Assembly (NCBI GenBank): GCA_015478575.1
Contig: JADMIN010000167.1
Coordinates: 1-6,199, forward strand
Direction: 5' to 3'
DNA length: 6,199 nt
DNA from: Ktedonobacterales bacterium
Lineage (GTDB): Bacteria; Chloroflexota; Ktedonobacteria; Ktedonobacterales; JADMIN01
Position 1 is the first letter of the stretch. The number at the start of each line of letters is the position of its first letter. The notes below the pieces were generated by a model. It saw only the letters and a program-made list of their open reading frames with translations, was not told where the DNA came from and did not search any database. A program made the position numbers and the translations under genes. This document shows, one piece after another, positions 1-5,337 of the stretch.

Positions 1-371
1 GCCTGGAACTGCTGTGCGGTCTCGAAGCGCGTATGCCCCGTATCGCCGAGCGTCTGCACCATCGCCTGGATGGCCGCATACGCCATCTTCTGCTGGTCAA
101 TCGCGCTGGTGACGACATAGTGCTTGGTGATGGCATCCCACGCTTGGACGATGAGATACTCGTTATTGACCTGACTCTGCGCGGTCCGCGGCGCGACGTA
201 GTCGGACCGATGCACGTATTGGTTGCCGAACCAGCCAGCGCCAAAGGCGAGAATCACCAGCAACGAGGTGATGAGCGTTCGCGCCACGCCTTGATCGGCA
301 TATTGCTGGCGGCTCGCGGCGGGATCCTGGCGCGGCGGCTGGGAGTCCATCATGGTAGGGTCATCGAGCAC
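1..371 (-). CDS. S41 family (C-terminal processing) peptidase, N-terminal part, cut by window edge
   Basis: About 123 N-terminal codons are present; the gene runs off the left edge. Residues 29-49 form one hydrophobic helix after a short polar, proline- and glutamine-containing N-terminus, so the protein is probably anchored in the membrane with the rest outside. The following segment (about 68-116) matches the helical domain that opens CtpA/Prc-type peptidases: EAW-like VQAWD at 75-79, KHYVV at 83-87, then AIQAMVQTLGDTGHTRF at 100-116, the family's hallmark LGD.HT.F. In these proteases a PDZ domain and a Ser-Lys catalytic pair follow, but both would lie outside the window and cannot be seen. 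I chose the GTG at 371 because GGAGG lies five bases ahead of it; ATG codons at 353 and 350 are in frame but have no such site. Family assignment is secure, substrate unknown. Confidence 0.86.
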   Translation of the reverse strand, partial: MLDDPTMMDSQPPRQDPAASRQQYADQGVARTLITSLLVILAFGAGWFGNQYVHRSDYVAPRTAQSQVNNEYLIVQAWDAITKHYVVTSAIDQQKMAYAAIQAMVQTLGDTGHTRFETAQQFQ

Positions 372-376
372 GTGTG

Positions 377-381
377 CCTCC
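377..381 (-). promoter_or_regulatory. Ribosome binding site deciding the GTG start of the S41 peptidase
   Basis: On the minus strand GGAGG is followed by the five-base spacer CACAC and then GTG. This favours the GTG over the two in-frame ATG codons 18 and 21 bases downstream, which have no purine-rich leader. Confidence 0.7.
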
Positions 382-496
382 GATGTGTTCTCGCGCCGCG
401 AGCAGCCCGAGTGAAATATGCGAGTGCCTTCCGTCGAGCGCGGGCGCGATGGCGCAAGCGGCGATAGCGTAAGCGGGGCGATTCCGCACTCACTGT

Positions 497-526
497 GATA
501 TACGTATGGATATCCGCCTATGTCTC
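497..526 (-). promoter_or_regulatory. Weak candidate promoter for the S41 peptidase gene
   Basis: On the minus strand GAGACA (521-526) and TATATC (497-502) are 18 bases apart, each matching four of six bases of the sigma70 consensus. They lie about 125 bases upstream of the GTG start. The same AT-rich island contains the palindrome ATACGTAT (500-507) and the arms GATAT/ATATC (497-501 and 510-514), which could also be a regulator site. The call rests on weak matches. Confidence 0.3.
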
Positions 527-606
527 TGATGGGCCGCGAAAGCGCGAAGGATGCCAGAGGCGCGGCGTATCCACCCAAGCCCAGGCTTTCGGCCTACACG
601 AGAGAA

Positions 607-636
607 GAGCCAGGGCACCGGGTGATGCCCTGGCTC
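607..636 (-). terminator. Stem-loop terminator of the binding-protein gene
   Basis: Perfect 11-base arms (GAGCCAGGGCA at 607-617 and TGCCCTGGCTC at 626-636) enclose an eight-base loop. The stem lies 47 bases after the stop codon of the minus-strand gene. Read on the minus strand, the stem is followed by TTCTCTCG, only a broken U-tract. It therefore resembles an intrinsic terminator with a poor tail and may also act as a 3' stabilising hairpin. No plus-strand gene ends here. Confidence 0.72.
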
Positions 637-670
637 GACCGCCGCATGTGGCACGTAGAGTGGCTTGGCG

Positions 671-693
671 CTCATCCTAGCGCTCAGGATGAG
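671..693 (-). repeat. Inverted repeat (hairpin) spanning the stop codon of the binding-protein gene
   Basis: Arms CTCATCCT (671-678) and AGGATGAG (686-693) are perfectly complementary around a seven-base loop. In the minus-strand mRNA the stem includes the last codons (Leu-Ser-Ser), and the TGA stop begins at the top of the stem. No U-run follows, so it is not a standard terminator by itself. It precedes the stronger hairpin at 607-636. Confidence 0.55.
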
Positions 694-2636
694 AGCGTAT
701 AGATGCCGACGTTGGGCCAGTTGATATCCACCATTGCCTCAATCTGGTTCAACCCAAAGCCCCGCACCTTCGGTCGCACACGCCAGGCGGTCTTCGACTG
801 CTGATAGGGAATCCACGCCCCTGAGTTGACGATGAGTTGTTCCGCCTGATTGTACTCGCTCATCCGCTTGCCCACATCCTGCTCGCGATCGGCCTGTTTG
901 AGCAGCGCATCCAGGCTCGCGCTGCTCCAGGAGCCGACATTGTTCGGCGCCCCAGTAACGAATTGGAGGCTCGTCCAGTCCTGGGGATCAGGGTAGTCGG
1001 CAACCCAGCCGATGGTCCACATTTGATAGGGATTCGTCGAGAGTGTGGGATCGTTCTTGTCGAACGAGTAGAGGTTCTGCCCCATCGTCCCGCCGTCGAG
1101 TGGCTGCGCCTGGACGTTCAGCGGAACCGTCTTGCCGTTGAGTTTATACGCCAGCGCCGCGTTCCAAGCCGCGGCGGCCTGTTTGATGATACTCACCCGT
1201 GTCGCGTTGCCCTGGTTGCAGACCACGGTGATCGGCAAGGGATTCGGCCCGGTGATATACGCGCAATAGTCATGCGCCGCGCCGGAATCGCCCGATGGAC
1301 CGCCGCACGTGGCCTGCGCCTGCTGAAGCAGTTGCTGGGCAGCCGCCTGATTGCCGGTGATGGATTGCGTACTGTCGGGCGCGGGATTCTTCAAACCAGG
1401 CGAGAAGCCCGGCATGCCCTGCGGGATGACGTGATTGGTGGGAATAGCGCCGCCGTTCTCGATGCTATCCACCAGATACTGCTTGTTCAGCGCAAGATCG
1501 AACGCCTGGCGGACTTGAAGATTATTGAAGGGCGGCAAGCGGAAATTCAAGCCAAAGTAATCCGTCTGCAAGCTGGGCACTTCGTTGAAGTCACCCTGCC
1601 CGCGCGCGCGGCTGTATTGATCCGCTGGTACGTCCGTATAGTCGTTGTTGCCCTGACGATACGCCTGGTATTCCTCTTCCAGCGATCCAACCGCCGGTCG
1701 GATCACTTTGCGCAGCGTCAACGTCTTGCCCCAGGCCGCCTCCCAATACTGGTTGGGGACGAGGGTGAGCTGCTTGCCCTGACCATACGACTGCACCTGG
1801 AAGGGGCCGGAGGTGCTCCCCTGATCCAGGTGATCCACCCACAGTCCGCCCCCATACGCTGGCTTCTCGACCAGCGAGCGTTCGAGCGGGGCCGACGTCG
1901 GGTAGGTGAGCGCCTCGAGGAAGAAGGCCACCGGCGCGTCCAACCGGATACGCAGCGTCTGCGGATCGAGCACATTTAGCCCCTTGTTGGGGTCGTTGCC
2001 GGTCCCGATGAGGCTAGAGATCGTGCCAGCCTCGCGCGCTGGAGCGCCGAGGATGTGAATCAGGTAGCTCGTGGCAATCGGCTGGCACAGCCCATTGCCG
2101 CGTGGCCCAGACCCATAGGTGTTGGCGTCCAGCTTTTTGCAGAGGTTCGGATCGAGCGAGCGGTCAATGCCATAGGCGAAATCCGCTGCGGTCAGCGCCG
2201 CCCCATCATTGAATTTGAGGTTGGGGCGGAGGTGGAACGTGTAGATGGTGCCAGTGGAGTCAACTTCTGGCATGCTCGTGATGGCATCGGGAATCACGCG
2301 CAGGCCGCTGCTGAGCGTCACCAGATTGGTGTAGAGCATCGAGACGGTACCGATATCCACCAGATATTGGGTTGTTGCCGGATCGAGGATCTCATCATGG
2401 CTGATCGTGGGGTGCGAGGGATCAGCCGCGTTGGTGGCATAGTACGGCCACACAAAGGTCTGGTCCGCGGCGCGCGTCGCGCCATTGCCGCTACCAAGGC
2501 CGCAGGCCGCCAGCACTACCGGCAGCAGCCCAGCGACCACGATCAGCGCCCCTATTGTGCCACGGCCTGGTCGCCGTCCACGCGCTCCCATCGCTGTTCC
2601 CCGTCCCTCATGTGGCGTTCCGTGCAGTCCACGCAT
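684..2636 (-). CDS. Peptide/solute-binding lipoprotein of an ABC transporter (SBP family 5, OppA/DppA type)
   Basis: A 650-residue extracellular binding lipoprotein that should capture oligopeptides or similar solutes for an ABC importer. It has a charged Arg-rich start, a hydrophobic segment ending in the lipobox LAAC (Cys 45), then a family-5 core. YTFHLRPNLKFNDG (about 132-145), followed by LTAADFAYGIDRSLD, is the conserved signature. RQAFDLALNKQYLV in the middle and WVADYPDPQDW (from about 544) near the C-terminus are also typical. Length is somewhat above the usual 500-600, with extra loops holding cysteine pairs (CKK...GLC and CGG...DYC) that could form disulfides. I chose the ATG at 2636 because GGGAGG precedes it. 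A GTG at 2666 would add 10 residues. An ATG at 2591 would give a more ordinary 30-residue signal peptide but has only a weak GGGG leader. No permease or ATPase genes adjoin it. Substrate is not determinable. Confidence 0.93.
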   Translation of the reverse strand: MRGLHGTPHEGRGTAMGARGRRPGRGTIGALIVVAGLLPVVLAACGLGSGNGATRAADQTFVWPYYATNAADPSHPTISHDEILDPATTQYLVDIGTVSMLYTNLVTLSSGLRVIPDAITSMPEVDSTGTIYTFHLRPNLKFNDGAALTAADFAYGIDRSLDPNLCKKLDANTYGSGPRGNGLCQPIATSYLIHILGAPAREAGTISSLIGTGNDPNKGLNVLDPQTLRIRLDAPVAFFLEALTYPTSAPLERSLVEKPAYGGGLWVDHLDQGSTSGPFQVQSYGQGKQLTLVPNQYWEAAWGKTLTLRKVIRPAVGSLEEEYQAYRQGNNDYTDVPADQYSRARGQGDFNEVPSLQTDYFGLNFRLPPFNNLQVRQAFDLALNKQYLVDSIENGGAIPTNHVIPQGMPGFSPGLKNPAPDSTQSITGNQAAAQQLLQQAQATCGGPSGDSGAAHDYCAYITGPNPLPITVVCNQGNATRVSIIKQAAAAWNAALAYKLNGKTVPLNVQAQPLDGGTMGQNLYSFDKNDPTLSTNPYQMWTIGWVADYPDPQDWTSLQFVTGAPNNVGSWSSASLDALLKQADREQDVGKRMSEYNQAEQLIVNSGAWIPYQQSKTAWRVRPKVRGFGLNQIEAMVDINWPNVGIYTLSS

Positions 2637-2645
2637 GGTTTCGTT

Positions 2646-2650
2646 CCTCC
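2646..2650 (-). promoter_or_regulatory. Ribosome binding site supporting the ATG at 2636
   Basis: On the minus strand GGAGG sits nine bases ahead of ATG 2636. It is the strongest Shine-Dalgarno match among the three in-frame start candidates (2666, 2636, 2591). The GTG at 2666 has an AAAGGA nine bases upstream, so it cannot be excluded. Confidence 0.55.
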
Positions 2651-2741
2651 CAACCCATCCCAACACACCGCTCGATGTCCTTTATCTTCGCTCGCGCGGC
2701 GCCGGTTCGCGCGCCGTGAGTTGTGTCTCGCATGCCTCGCG

Positions 2742-2770
2742 ATTGTACGAAAACATCGGGCACCTGTCAA
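2742..2770 (-). promoter_or_regulatory. Sigma70-type promoter for the binding-protein gene
   Basis: On the minus strand the -35 box is a perfect TTGACA (2765-2770). A 17-base spacer separates it from TACAAT (2742-2747), five of six bases of the -10 consensus. This is the best promoter in the window. The start of transcription would be near 2735, giving a leader of about 100 bases before ATG 2636. The leader contains a very GC-rich stretch around 2690-2720 with the short arms GGCGC/GCGCC, which could form a hairpin. Confidence 0.8.
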
Positions 2771-2830
2771 TTCATTGGCCGGATTCGGCGACCCTCTGGC
2801 ATGCGGCTCACGCTCGCCTGTGCTCCGCAT

Positions 2831-2852
2831 GATACAGTACCCGATACACTAC
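2831..2852 (+). repeat. Pair of 10-bp direct repeats upstream of the MFS gene, candidate operator
   Basis: GATACAGTAC (2831-2840) and GATACACTAC (2843-2852) differ at one base and are spaced 12 bases start to start, close to one helical turn. They lie directly before a possible -10 element TATAGC (2858-2863) and between the two divergent genes. Such placement fits a regulator binding in tandem, but no regulator gene is in the window. Confidence 0.4.
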
Positions 2853-2857
2853 GCGAG

Positions 2858-2863
2858 TATAGC
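2858..2863 (+). promoter_or_regulatory. Possible -10 element of the MFS gene
   Basis: TATAGC matches four of six bases of the -10 consensus and lies 34 bases before the chosen ATG. No recognisable -35 box sits 16-18 bases upstream; that position is taken by the direct repeat. If real, the promoter would probably depend on an activator. Confidence 0.3.
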
Positions 2864-2886
2864 ATGGCATGGCGTGGGCATGGAGG

Positions 2887-2892
2887 GGGAGG
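2887..2892 (+). promoter_or_regulatory. Ribosome binding site deciding the MFS start
   Basis: GGGAGG, inside a longer purine run from 2882, sits five bases ahead of ATG 2898. The in-frame ATG at 2880 lies just before this run and has no leader of its own; the ATG at 2925 also lacks one. Confidence 0.65.
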
Positions 2893-2897
2893 CGCCG

Positions 2898-4178
2898 ATG
2901 GTGGATGGAGACGCGGGCGCGGGTATGCCGAGCGCGCGATTCAGCGGCTGGCGCATGGTGGTGATTTTCGGCGTCATTGCCTTCGTGGGCTTGAATCTGC
3001 GCTCTGTGATTCTGGCCGTGCCTCCCGTCTTGCCCCAGATCCAGCACGACCTTGGCCTCTCCTACACCGCGACCGGCCTCCTCACCTCGCTCCCCGTGCT
3101 GCTGATGGGTGGGGCGGCGTGGCTGGCGGGGATGCTGATCGCGTGGCGCGGCGGGCGCTTCACCGTCGCGCTCGGCCTCGCGCTGCTGGCGAGCGGCTCG
3201 CTGCTGCGCGCCGCGGTGCCGGGTGTTGTGCCGCTCTATCTCTGCACGGTGGCACTCAGTCTGGGCATCGCGCTGGCGCAGACGACGATTCCCGTGCTGG
3301 CGCGGCAGTGGTTCCCACGCCAGATCGGCCTCGTGGCCGCACTCTATACCGATGGGCTGATCGTCGGCGAGACACTAGGAGCCTCCTTGACCGTACCGGT
3401 GGTACTGGGGCTGTTGGGACCATATGCCTGGGCGGACAGCTTCATCTTCTGGAGTGTGCCTGTGGTCGTGGCGCTCGCCCTCTGGCTCTGGCTCGCGCCG
3501 CCCGCCCCACCGATGGCGCGCCGCGACGGTGGGGCCGCCCGCGCCACGCCGCCACGAGGCGCACGAGTTGGGGGGTGGCATCTGGGCCTGGTGCTGGGGG
3601 CGGGCAGCCTCGTCTACTTTGGCATGAACACCTGGATCGCGCCCTACAACCTGGCACAGGGGGCCGCCGCCGCGACGCCCCTGTCGTTGACCGTGCTCAA
3701 CGCCGCACAGCTCCCAGTGAGCCTGGCAATGACGCTGGTGGCGCAGCGGCTGGCTGGGCGCCGCTGGCCGTTTGTCGCCGCTGGCGTGGTTTCTCTGGTC
3801 GCCACCGCTGGCTGGGTCTGGACACCCGTCGCGCTGCAGCCCATCTGGGCCGCGCTCCTGGGGGGCAGCGCGGCGTGTGTCTTCGTGCTGGCCATCGCCC
3901 TGCCGGCGCTCTTGGCGGATGCGCACGAGGTCGCGCGGCTGACCGGCATCACGCTGACCATCAGCTACAGCTTCGCCTTCCTGGGGCCGTTGGTCGGCGG
4001 CGCACTCTGGGATCTGGGCCAGCAGGCGCCGCTGGCGTTCGTGCCGGTGGGCGCCGCCGCGGTGGTGCTCATCGTGCTCGGGGCGTTACTGCCCCCACGC
4101 GCTAGGTTCGGCATTCTCGCCGAGGCGATGGAAGGGGTGGCGGCTCCCGATGGTCCGCTGTCGGCTCGTGCGCGTTAG
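2898..4178 (+). CDS. MFS transporter, CynX/NimT-like family
   Basis: A 426-residue integral membrane protein of the major facilitator superfamily, with about 12 hydrophobic helices in two halves separated by a polar, Pro/Arg-rich cytoplasmic loop at 200-226. The motif LNLRS (32-36) in helix 1, followed by PPVLPQIQHDLGLS (42-55), is characteristic of the CynX/NimT (cyanate, 2-nitroimidazole) branch. The last-half segment ARLTGITLTISYSFAFLGPLVGG (346-368, given as family-like GP..G) also fits. Known members move small organic anions or drugs, but the substrate cannot be read from sequence; nothing nearby encodes cyanase or nitroreductase. The frame stays open about 840 bases upstream of the start, across the divergent gene, which is a GC-content effect. 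It is divergent from the binding-protein gene and convergent with the zinc-ribbon gene, three bases between stops. Confidence 0.92.
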   Translation: MVDGDAGAGMPSARFSGWRMVVIFGVIAFVGLNLRSVILAVPPVLPQIQHDLGLSYTATGLLTSLPVLLMGGAAWLAGMLIAWRGGRFTVALGLALLASGSLLRAAVPGVVPLYLCTVALSLGIALAQTTIPVLARQWFPRQIGLVAALYTDGLIVGETLGASLTVPVVLGLLGPYAWADSFIFWSVPVVVALALWLWLAPPAPPMARRDGGAARATPPRGARVGGWHLGLVLGAGSLVYFGMNTWIAPYNLAQGAAAATPLSLTVLNAAQLPVSLAMTLVAQRLAGRRWPFVAAGVVSLVATAGWVWTPVALQPIWAALLGGSAACVFVLAIALPALLADAHEVARLTGITLTISYSFAFLGPLVGGALWDLGQQAPLAFVPVGAAAVVLIVLGALLPPRARFGILAEAMEGVAAPDGPLSARAR

Positions 4179-4181
4179 CCG

Positions 4182-4466
4182 CTAGTCGTCGTGCGCGCAG
4201 CCGCCACCACAACTGCCGCCACAGCATCCCCCGCCGATGTTCTCACCGAAAGACGCATCCTCCCCGTCGCCACCGTCATCATAGCTGCCAAACTCGTTGT
4301 AGTCATCGGCGCCACCATCGTGTGCCCGCGCGAAGACCGAGAAGAGTTTGCGCACCTGTGTCCCATGACACCGCGTGCAGACGATCTCAGATTGAGACGC
4401 CTCGTAGCTCGTAAGCAACTCGAATTTGCCGCGGCAGCTCGCGCAGTAATACTCGTAAAGGGGCAT
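4182..4466 (-). CDS. Small FmdB-family zinc-ribbon protein with Gly/Cys-rich tail
   Basis: A 94-residue protein that begins MPLYEYYC, the typical opening of FmdB/CxxC_CxxC_SSSS putative regulatory proteins. Two pairs, C8-C11 and C30-C33, form a single zinc ribbon; VRKLFS at 38-43 closes the domain as in relatives. The rest is an acidic, Gly/Asp-rich linker (49-76) and a tail with Cys at 81, 82, 86 and 90 plus His 92, which might bind a second metal. The cellular role of the family is not firmly established; FmdB was first proposed as a regulator of formamidase and amide transport in Methylophilus. The ATG at 4466 is chosen because it matches the conserved family start and has AGGAG ten bases upstream; the frame is open further to 4661 but a promoter sits inside that extension. 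Confidence 0.9.
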   Translation of the reverse strand: MPLYEYYCASCRGKFELLTSYEASQSEIVCTRCHGTQVRKLFSVFARAHDGGADDYNEFGSYDDGGDGEDASFGENIGGGCCGGSCGGGCAHDD

Positions 4467-4724
4467 GGTTGGCGTTCTCCTGTGGTTGAGTGGCTGATAT
4501 CTCTCCTCCGCGGTATTATATCGCGCCCCGTAGCAGATCAGGCAAAGGCGGGAGAGAGTGGCGGCCCAGCGAAGACGAAAAGGAGAAGACGGAACGGATG
4601 GGAGGGCGGCCAAGCGCGCTGGCTCGCCGTGCGCCTGGTCGAGAGAGAACATCTCAGACACATGCCTACCGCGCCGCCTAGAGCGCGACGCCGGAGTAAT
4701 CGAGACGGGGCGATGTAGCGGGCC
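4467..4724. other. Intergenic region upstream of the zinc-ribbon gene
   Basis: Besides the zinc-ribbon promoter and leader, this region holds a strongly biased tract (4571-4608) with only five pyrimidines in 38 plus-strand bases, so the minus-strand transcript would be pyrimidine-rich. It also holds an imperfect inverted repeat (CCAAGCGC at 4610-4617 and GCGCCTGG at 4631-4638). Read on the minus strand, the hairpin then the pyrimidine-rich tract follow the stop of the membrane-protein gene by about 90 bases and could take part in ending its transcript. No gene is supportable here. Confidence 0.4.
4515..4545 (-). promoter_or_regulatory. Promoter of the zinc-ribbon gene
   Basis: On the minus strand a perfect TATAAT (4515-4520) lies about 50 bases ahead of the ATG. 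TTGCCT (4540-4545) is a four-of-six match to -35 with a long 19-base spacer. The predicted leader is about 42 bases. The same AT-rich patch reads TATTAT on the plus strand, but no gene follows in that direction. Confidence 0.55.
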
Positions 4725-5192
4725 TTACGGGCGGCGGTTCCCTGCCGCGCCGTTTGCGCTGGTCAGCTCACGCCAGGTCTCGCGCGTGGCGGGATATAGC
4801 CCCACCACGGCGGCGGCCACGAGCAGCAGCATGCTCGGCAGCAGGAAGAAGCCAGCCCCTTGGATTAGCGGCACCGTCATGCTCAGCACAAACACCGCGC
4901 AGGTGCAGAGCAACCCCAGCGCCGCGGCACGCGCGCCCGGCTCCTTGGCACGCTGGTGCAACCACGCGCCCGCGATGCCGCCAGCATAAAACGCCAGCAC
5001 CGTCGTCATCACCAGCGCCATGCGCGCGGGCGTCATCAGCGTGATCGTCTCGCAGCGCAGTTTGCTGGCCCGCACGCCGTAGCACACCTCGCGCTGGCCG
5101 ATCAGCGCGATGATAAAGTAGAGACTGGCAATCACTGCCAGCCCGCCAGCCGCCAGCGCCAGCCCCACCTCGGTCCGTGCGATACGACTCAT
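4725..5192 (-). CDS. Unrecognised small integral membrane protein, four predicted helices
   Basis: I do not recognise a family. The 155-residue product has four hydrophobic segments: about 9-32, 55-78, 89-111 and 114-133. The loop between the first two carries two cysteines ten residues apart (C37 and C47) that could form a disulfide if it faces outside. A second pair, C96-T-C98, lies inside helix 3. The C-terminus (134-155) is polar and basic. The ATG at 5192 is chosen because AGGGGAG precedes it by nine bases and the first helix begins soon after; the frame is open to an earlier ATG at 5282 whose extra 30 residues look non-coding in character. It lies 145 bp downstream of the PAP2 gene on the same strand and may be co-transcribed with it. 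Coding potential is supported by hydrophobic pattern and ribosome site, not by homology. Confidence 0.75.
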   Translation of the reverse strand: MSRIARTEVGLALAAGGLAVIASLYFIIALIGQREVCYGVRASKLRCETITLMTPARMALVMTTVLAFYAGGIAGAWLHQRAKEPGARAAALGLLCTCAVFVLSMTVPLIQGAGFFLLPSMLLLVAAAVVGLYPATRETWRELTSANGAAGNRRP

Positions 5193-5337
5193 ATCCGCTC
5201 TCTCCCCTTGGCTGGTGGGAACGGGCGCGCGTGCCCCAGCCGCGCCTGCTCCATCTCGTAGATCGCTCTTGCTCTTTAGCATACCGCACGGCCTACGCGC
5301 GCGGCCACGGCCTCAGCGTATCGTCGCCACTGGGCTT

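Larger units (their letters stand above)
372..683. other. Intergenic region between the S41 peptidase and the binding-protein gene
   Basis: This 312-base stretch holds no supportable gene. The ~60-codon ORFs on both strands (about 490-702) lack recognisable protein features and overlap each other. From right to left on the minus strand it holds the stop-codon hairpin (partly inside the coding sequence), the main terminator hairpin, a small perfect inverted repeat AAGCC-CA-GGCTT at 577-588, and an AT-rich island around 495-515 within otherwise GC-rich DNA. The last is the only plausible place for a promoter of the peptidase. Confidence 0.6.

Noticed and set aside
490..702. Short ORFs on both strands in the intergenic region
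   Set aside because: About 60 codons each, mutually overlapping, covering the terminator hairpin, no recognisable protein character or ribosome site.
837..1979. Long plus-strand ORF (380 codons) opposite the binding-protein gene
   Set aside because: Arg/Leu/Val-rich translation without domains, fully antisense to a gene with clear family motifs; a shadow expected in GC-rich DNA.
2055..2897. In-frame extension of the MFS reading frame by about 840 bases upstream
   Set aside because: It runs antisense through the binding-protein gene and its promoter, lacks membrane or domain features, and the ribosome site at 2887-2892 supports a start at 2898.
2723..4105. Second long plus-strand ORF (460 codons) inside the MFS gene region
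   Set aside because: Arg/Ala/Gly-rich out-of-frame translation of the MFS gene; no hydrophobic pattern or motifs.
4467..4661. N-terminal extension of the zinc-ribbon protein to 4661
   Set aside because: The family starts at MPLYEY; the extension contains the TATAAT promoter and has no recognisable sequence features.
5283..5337. GC-rich segment with repeated GGCC between the PAP2 and membrane-protein genes
   Set aside because: The repeats are short self-complementary GGCC units in GC-rich DNA; no stable stem with a U-tract and no good promoter could be made from them.
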